Source: Pelagibius sp965227505
Lineage (GTDB): Bacteria > Pseudomonadota > Alphaproteobacteria > Kiloniellales > Kiloniellaceae
Assembly (NCBI RefSeq): GCF_965227505.1
Contig: NZ_OZ245757.1
Span: 2,232,001-2,296,000, forward strand
Direction: 5' to 3'
DNA: 64,000 nucleotides
Below, piece by piece: positions 59,686 to 64,000 of this stretch (positions are counted from its first letter, which is position 1; the number at the start of each line of letters is the position of its first letter). Position numbers and translations under genes: made by a program. The notes beneath the pieces were generated by a model. It was given only the letters and a program-made list of their open reading frames with translations. It was not told where the DNA came from and searched no databases.

Positions 59686-60993
59686 TCAGCCGGAGTCGCC
59701 CGCACCCTGTTCGCGGCTGACGATTCGCCGCAGGCGCCGTACCCCGAGCCAGACCAGGATAGCGACCACCGGAACCGAGACCCCCGCCGCGATCGCCGGG
59801 TTTACCGGCAGCCCTGCGTCCTTCAGGGCCTTGGCCAGATAGCCGACAAGGCTGGCCAGGTAATAGGTGATGGCCGCGACCGAGAGCCCCTCGACCGTCT
59901 CCTGCAGGCGCAGCTGCAGGCGGGCGCGGCGATCCATCGAGACCAGCAGGTCCCGGTTCTGGGCCTCCAACTGGATATCGACCCGGGTGCGCAGCAGCTC
60001 GCTGGCCCGGGCAACACGCCGCGAGAGCGTTTCCAGACGCTCTGAGACCGCCTCGCAGGTGCGCATTGCCGGGGCCAGCCGGCGGTCGACGAACTCCTCG
60101 ATGGTCTGCAGCCCCTCGACCCTTTGCTCGCGCAGTTCCTCGACCCGGCGGCGCACCAGGGCGTAGTAAGCCCGCGCGGCGCCGAAGCGGTAGTTGGTGG
60201 CCGCCGCCACGTCTTCGATCTCGGAGGAAAAGGCGGTCAGTTCGTCGAGCAGCTTGCGCTCCTCGCCCATGCCCTCGATCTCGGTCATGCGGCCGGTGAT
60301 CCCGGTCAGGCGCTCCCCGGCGTCCGCCAAGGCACCGCCATGGCGCTTGGCAGCCGGAAACGCCAGCAGCGCCATCATGCGGTAGGTCTCGATTTCCAGC
60401 AGGCGCTGGACCAGCCGGCCCGCCTGGCGCGGCCGCAGGGTCCGGTCGCGCAGCAGCATGCGCGCAAAACCGTCGGCCTGAACGGTAAAGTCCATCCAGA
60501 CCTCGGCGGAGCCGCCGGAGACCTCGCTGCCGATCATGTTGTCGTGCCCGAAGTGGCGCACCAGCGCCGCCGCGTCGGGCGCCGGGGCATCGCGGCCGAT
60601 CAGATCCAGATGGACCGCGACCAGCAGATCGCCGGGGAGAGCGATCACCCAGTCACGCGGCACGAGGTCGAGGGCAAACCCGCTGAAGGCCTCGGTCTCA
60701 AAGGCGCCGTTCTGGAAAAACGTGTAGGTCGAAAACTCGGTGTGGCGCTCCCACTTCAGGCGGAAACCCCCGACATCGGCGATGAAATGGTTGACCCCGG
60801 CGTCCGGCGCGGCGAGGCCGTAGCGCTCGCACAGACCGGCGACATGCCGGCGGTCGCGCTCCGCGGAGCGCTCCCCGGAGAGCAGCGCCAGATGGGTGAT
60901 CCGCTCCGGCGACTGCAGGCTGGCGAAGGGCCGCGAATGCACCTCGGCATTCAAGGTTCCGCGCAGCGGGTGGTCCCGCATTCCGTCGATCAC
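59686..60993 (-). CDS. DUF3422 membrane-anchored protein
   Basis: 435 residues. DHPLRGTLNAEVHSRPFASL and FRLKWERHTEFSTYTFF are the opening marks of DUF3422. A long helical middle region follows (about 220-370), then two C-terminal membrane helices (SVAAITYYLASLVGYLAKAL; IAAGVSVPVVAILVWLGVRR). The family is found in alpha- and gammaproteobacteria and has no assigned function. It diverges from tldD. Confidence 0.88.
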   Translation of the reverse strand: MIDGMRDHPLRGTLNAEVHSRPFASLQSPERITHLALLSGERSAERDRRHVAGLCERYGLAAPDAGVNHFIADVGGFRLKWERHTEFSTYTFFQNGAFETEAFSGFALDLVPRDWVIALPGDLLVAVHLDLIGRDAPAPDAAALVRHFGHDNMIGSEVSGGSAEVWMDFTVQADGFARMLLRDRTLRPRQAGRLVQRLLEIETYRMMALLAFPAAKRHGGALADAGERLTGITGRMTEIEGMGEERKLLDELTAFSSEIEDVAAATNYRFGAARAYYALVRRRVEELREQRVEGLQTIEEFVDRRLAPAMRTCEAVSERLETLSRRVARASELLRTRVDIQLEAQNRDLLVSMDRRARLQLRLQETVEGLSVAAITYYLASLVGYLAKALKDAGLPVNPAIAAGVSVPVVAILVWLGVRRLRRIVSREQGAGDSG

Positions 60994-61155
60994 GGCTGTT
61001 GCCCCCTCTCCGTCACCCCTTCAAAACCGCCTCGCGCGCCGCCCGGAAGCGCCGCGGCGGCCCGGCCAAGGGATGATATCCTGGCCGCCGGCCCCCATAT
61101 TGAGGCAAGCTAACGGCACTTTGCCAGACCTCAAGCGGACCCCGGAGCGCTCTGC

Positions 61156-62589
61156 ATGTCACATCTCGCCGAAACCGACGAGCTTTTCTACACCAAGGCC
61201 GGCCTCGACCGCAGCCGCCTGGAAGCCGCCGTCGACGACGCCCTGACCGGCGCCGACGACGGCGAGTTGTTCCTGGAATACCGCCAGTCCGAGGCCCTGG
61301 CCTTCGACGACGGCCGGCTGAAGTCGGCCAGTTTCGACACCTCGCAGGGCTTCGGCCTGCGCGCCATCGCGGGCGAGGCCGCGGGCTACGCCCACGCCAG
61401 CGAGCTTTCCGAGGCCGCGGTGAAGCGCGCCGCCGACACAGTGCGGGCGGTGCAGTCCGGCCACTCCGGCACCATGGCCGAGGGTCCGGCCCGCACCAAC
61501 CGCATTCTCTACCGCGACGACAACCCCATCGCCGCCGTTCCCTTCGAGGACAAGGTGAAGCTGCTGGCGGAGATCGACGCCTTCGCCCGCGCCAAGGACC
61601 CGCGGGTGAAACAGGTCAGCGCCTCCCTGGCCGGCGAGTGGCAGGCGGTTCAGATCCTGCGCGCCGGCGGCGAGCGGGCCGCCGACATCCGCCCGTTGGT
61701 GCGCCTCAACATCTCCGTGGTCGTCGGCGAGGGCGACCGCATGGAAGCGGGCGGCTACGGCGGCGGCGGACGCCTGGCCTACAACCTGCTGCTCGACCCG
61801 GTCTACTGGCAGGCCGGGGTCGAGGAGGCGCTGCGCCGCGCCCTGGTGAACCTGGACTCCGTCGACACCCCGGCGGGCGAGATGCCGGTGGTGCTGGGCT
61901 CCGGCTGGCCGGGCATCCTGCTGCACGAAGCGGTGGGCCACGGCCTGGAGGGTGACTTCAACCGCAAGAAGACGTCGGCCTTTTCGGGCCTGCTGGGCGA
62001 GCGGGTCGCCGCGCCCGGCGTGACCGTGATGGACGACGGCACCATGCAGGACCGCCGCGGCTCGCTCACCATCGACGACGAGGGCACGCCGAGCCAGGCC
62101 ACGATGCTGATCGAGGACGGCATCCTGAAGGGCTACATGCAGGACCGCCAGAACGCCCGCCTGATGGGCATGGCGCCCACCGGCAACGGGCGGCGCCAGA
62201 GCTACGCCCACATTCCCATGCCGCGCATGACCAACACCGTCATGCTGGCCGGCGACAAGGACCCGGACGAGGTTCTCGCCTCCGTCGACCGCGGCCTCTT
62301 CGCGGTCAACTTCGGCGGCGGCCAGGTGGATATCACCTCCGGCAAGTTCGTGTTCTCCTGCACCGAGGCCTATCTCATCGAGAACGGCAAGCTGGGCGCA
62401 CCGGTCAAGGGCGCGACCCTGATCGGCAACGGGCCCGACGTCATGACCAAGGTCAAGATGATCGGCAACGACATGAAGCTGGACGACGGGGTCGGCACCT
62501 GCGGCAAGGAAGGCCAGGGGGTGCCGGTGGGGGTTGGGCAACCGACCATGCTGATCGACGCCATCACCGTCGGCGGCACGGCAGCCTGA
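61156..62589 (+). CDS. tldD: TldD metalloprotease
   Basis: 477 residues. The zinc motif is HEAVGH from about residue 257 (LLHEAVGHGLEGD), with the family's third-ligand region downstream. TldD works with TldE/PmbA, not present in this window, to process peptides such as microcin B17 and to turn over unfolded polypeptides. Start ATG 61156. An independent gene in a divergent position to the DUF3422 gene. Confidence 0.96.
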   Translation: MSHLAETDELFYTKAGLDRSRLEAAVDDALTGADDGELFLEYRQSEALAFDDGRLKSASFDTSQGFGLRAIAGEAAGYAHASELSEAAVKRAADTVRAVQSGHSGTMAEGPARTNRILYRDDNPIAAVPFEDKVKLLAEIDAFARAKDPRVKQVSASLAGEWQAVQILRAGGERAADIRPLVRLNISVVVGEGDRMEAGGYGGGGRLAYNLLLDPVYWQAGVEEALRRALVNLDSVDTPAGEMPVVLGSGWPGILLHEAVGHGLEGDFNRKKTSAFSGLLGERVAAPGVTVMDDGTMQDRRGSLTIDDEGTPSQATMLIEDGILKGYMQDRQNARLMGMAPTGNGRRQSYAHIPMPRMTNTVMLAGDKDPDEVLASVDRGLFAVNFGGGQVDITSGKFVFSCTEAYLIENGKLGAPVKGATLIGNGPDVMTKVKMIGNDMKLDDGVGTCGKEGQGVPVGVGQPTMLIDAITVGGTAA

Positions 62590-62732
62590 AGCGGTAACCA
62601 GAGGTCAGGATCTTCCCGCGCCCCGAGGGGTCGGGGCGAAGGGGGGCCTGCACGCCGAAAGGAGGAAAGACACGGCCAAAGGGTTGCCCGGCTGAAACAG
62701 CTCAACTGTAAAGCAAAGCGAGGCAAGCCAGT

Positions 62733-63851
62733 ATGGGTACCAAGGGAGATGGGACGTCCCCGGCACGAGCGGCCGGGGCGAAAAACACTGTTGGCGCCGG
62801 CAATGGCGCGTCCGGCGGGATCGCGACGGAGCGCCGGCGGTTTCTGGCGGGGGCAGGGCTTGGATTAACCGGGCTTGGGCTGGCGGGCGCCGCTTTCGGC
62901 GCGATCGCGGCGCCTCAGGCGGGCCGCGCCGCCGACACACCGATCGGCGAGCAGTGGTGGCCTTCGCGCTGGGGCCCCGACGATCAGGCCGGCGCGTCAA
63001 ACCACATGACACCGGAGAAGACGCTGGCGGCGGTCCAACAGATCAGGACCGGCAAGGTGCACAGCCTGGGGCGGGTCTATGAACGGGAGATGCCGCTGTT
63101 CGGCGAGCGGGTCTTTGCGCTGCGCACCCCCGGCATGCCCACCGGCGGCACCTTCGGCGACAACAAGATCATCTGGAACGACGAATTCCTGGCGACGGAG
63201 ATCGGTCAGGTCGGCACCCAGTTCGACGGGCTCGGCCATATCGGCGTTGAGGCCGGCGCGCCGGGCGAGCAGACCCAACGGCGGCTCTACAACGGCGTGA
63301 CCATGGCCGAAGCGGCCTCGCCCTATGGCCTCAAGAAGCTGGGCATCGAGAACGTGCGGCCCTTCTTCACGCCCGGCCTGCTGGTCGACGTCATGGGGCT
63401 GAGAGGCGGCATGCTGGAGGCAGGCGCGGAAGTCACCCTGGCCGATCTGGAGGCGGCGCTGGAGCGCCAGGGGCTCTCCACCGAGGCCATTGCGCCGGGC
63501 GACGTGGTGATGTTCCGCACCGGCTGGGGCCTGCTGTGGAAGGAGGACAACGCGCGGTACAACAATGGATCGCCCGGCATCGGCATGGAGGTCGCGCGCT
63601 ATCTTGCCGAACGGCAGGTGTCGCTGGTGGGCGCCGACAATTGGGGCGTGGAGGTGGTCCCGAACCCCGACAGCGGTCTGGCGTTTCCGGTGCACCAGGA
63701 GATGCTGGTCCGCCATGGAATCTACCTGCAGGAAAACCTGGATTTCGAAAGCCTGGCGGCCGACGGCAGCTGGCAGTTCGCCTACGTCTTCGCGCCGCTG
63801 CCGATCAAAGGGGCGACCGGCTCCCCGGGCAATCCGCTCGCCGTAACCTGA
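62733..63851 (+). CDS. Tat-exported cyclase-family (kynurenine-formamidase-like) protein
   Basis: 372 residues. The N-terminus carries a twin-arginine signal (RRRFLAG at residues 34-40, then a hydrophobic stretch ending near AGRAAD). The mature part belongs to the cyclase family by EVARYLAERQVSLVGADNWGVEVVPN and APGDVVMFRTGWG. The usual metal motif H-x-GTH-x-D-x3-H is here QVGTQFDGLGH (residues 159-169): the first two His are Gln and only Asp165 and His169 remain. Activity as a formamidase is therefore doubtful. A long lead before the twin arginine may mean translation starts slightly later. Confidence 0.8.
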   Translation: MGTKGDGTSPARAAGAKNTVGAGNGASGGIATERRRFLAGAGLGLTGLGLAGAAFGAIAAPQAGRAADTPIGEQWWPSRWGPDDQAGASNHMTPEKTLAAVQQIRTGKVHSLGRVYEREMPLFGERVFALRTPGMPTGGTFGDNKIIWNDEFLATEIGQVGTQFDGLGHIGVEAGAPGEQTQRRLYNGVTMAEAASPYGLKKLGIENVRPFFTPGLLVDVMGLRGGMLEAGAEVTLADLEAALERQGLSTEAIAPGDVVMFRTGWGLLWKEDNARYNNGSPGIGMEVARYLAERQVSLVGADNWGVEVVPNPDSGLAFPVHQEMLVRHGIYLQENLDFESLAADGSWQFAYVFAPLPIKGATGSPGNPLAVT

Positions 63852-63891
63852 GCGGCGCTTCCGTCCGACAGAGGCCGCCCGCGCGCCGCCG

Positions 63892-64000
63892 TCAGGCGGC
63901 CGCGAGCGCCTCGATCTCCACCAGCCAGGCCGGGTCCGCCAACCCGGCGACGATGACCAGGCTGGAGGCCGGCTGCGCGGCGCCCAAAAGGCGGTCGCGC
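63892..64000 (-). CDS. RidA-family protein (N-terminal part outside window)
   Basis: The last 35 or so residues are visible on the minus strand, reading LLGAAQPASSLVIVAGLADP and then AWLVEIEALAAA before the stop. This matches the C-terminus of YjgF/RidA-like enamine deaminases (P-A-x-T/S-x-V-x-V-x-x-L-x-x-P...VEIE). The start lies beyond base 64000. It converges on the cyclase-family gene. Confidence 0.7.
   Translation of the reverse strand, partial: RDRLLGAAQPASSLVIVAGLADPAWLVEIEALAAA

Noticed and set aside
1..64000. CRISPR arrays, tRNA genes, integrases or transposases
   Set aside because: None found. The tandem repeats seen have no spacers, and the inverted-repeat elements contain no transposase frame.

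Overview
The window is a gene-dense, GC-rich chromosomal segment of an alphaproteobacterium, most likely a marine or soil member of the Rhodospirillales/Kiloniellales group. The evidence is gene content and order. The Fo genes of ATP synthase stand alone as atpI-B-E-F'-F. The cytochrome oxidase block runs ctaC-D-B-(small protein)-G-E-DUF983-SURF1. A thrC/M16 peptidase/GNAT operon, an ispH-thrB-rnhA operon, a mutY/DUF721/DsbA-like/smc neighbourhood, and interspersed inverted-repeat elements of the alphaproteobacterial kind are also present. No tRNA, rRNA, CRISPR array, prophage, transposase or plasmid function was found. The assignment to this group is inference; no search was run.

Layout. 1-4.2 kb: the end of a D-threonine-aldolase-like gene, a drug/metabolite exporter, mutY, and divergently a DUF721 protein and a DsbA-like thiol oxidoreductase. 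4.3-7.8 kb: smc. 7.8-12.3 kb: a response regulator overlapping a very large hybrid sensor kinase. 12.3-12.9 kb: a non-coding gap with two short tandem repeats. 12.9-15.5 kb: the Fo operon with a clear terminator. 15.5-15.8 kb: two adjacent mobile-type inverted-repeat elements. 15.9-20.4 kb: small accessory genes (GFA family, YdjM-like membrane protein, two secreted proteins of unknown function, a methyltransferase). 20.4-25.2 kb: the glycine cleavage operon gcvT-gcvH-gcvP behind a tandem glycine riboswitch. 25.4-29.6 kb: a lipoprotein, a double-CDGSH protein, ispH-thrB-rnhA and a truncated haemoglobin. 29.7-36.8 kb: four regulator/target pairs (LysR/GNAT, Lrp/membrane protein, TetR/metallo-beta-lactamase fold, ArsR/haloacetate-dehalogenase-like hydrolase). 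36.9-40.1 kb: arginase, ornithine aminotransferase and a substrate-binding-type protein. 40.1-44.8 kb: methyltransferase, peroxiredoxin, DsbD-type electron conduit, AlgH. 45.1-48.4 kb: thrC, M16 peptidase, GNAT. 48.7-50.5 kb: a tandem pair of closely related exported proteins. 51-59.4 kb: a small protein, an M32 carboxypeptidase and the cytochrome c oxidase structural and assembly genes. 59.7-64 kb: a DUF3422 protein, tldD, a Tat-exported cyclase-family protein and the end of a RidA-family gene.

How the parts fit. Respiration and energy conversion dominate (aa3-type oxidase with haem O synthase, Cox11, SURF1; Fo sector). Amino-acid turnover is the second theme (glycine cleavage under a glycine sensor, arginine to ornithine to glutamate semialdehyde, threonine synthesis with thrB and thrC in separate places). 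Thiol handling is the third (DsbA-like, DsbD-like, peroxiredoxin).

I found no clearly new multi-gene defence or biosynthetic system. The most unusual signals are: a duplicated leader plus N-terminal coding segment shared by two otherwise unrelated genes at 33.6 and 35.0 kb; the tandem exported paralogs with Asp/Arg/Gly tails at 48.7-50.5 kb; a substrate-binding-type protein lacking a signal peptide in the arginase operon; a dehalogenase-fold hydrolase whose expected halide-pocket His-Trp is absent; and a cyclase-family protein whose metal-binding histidines are replaced.
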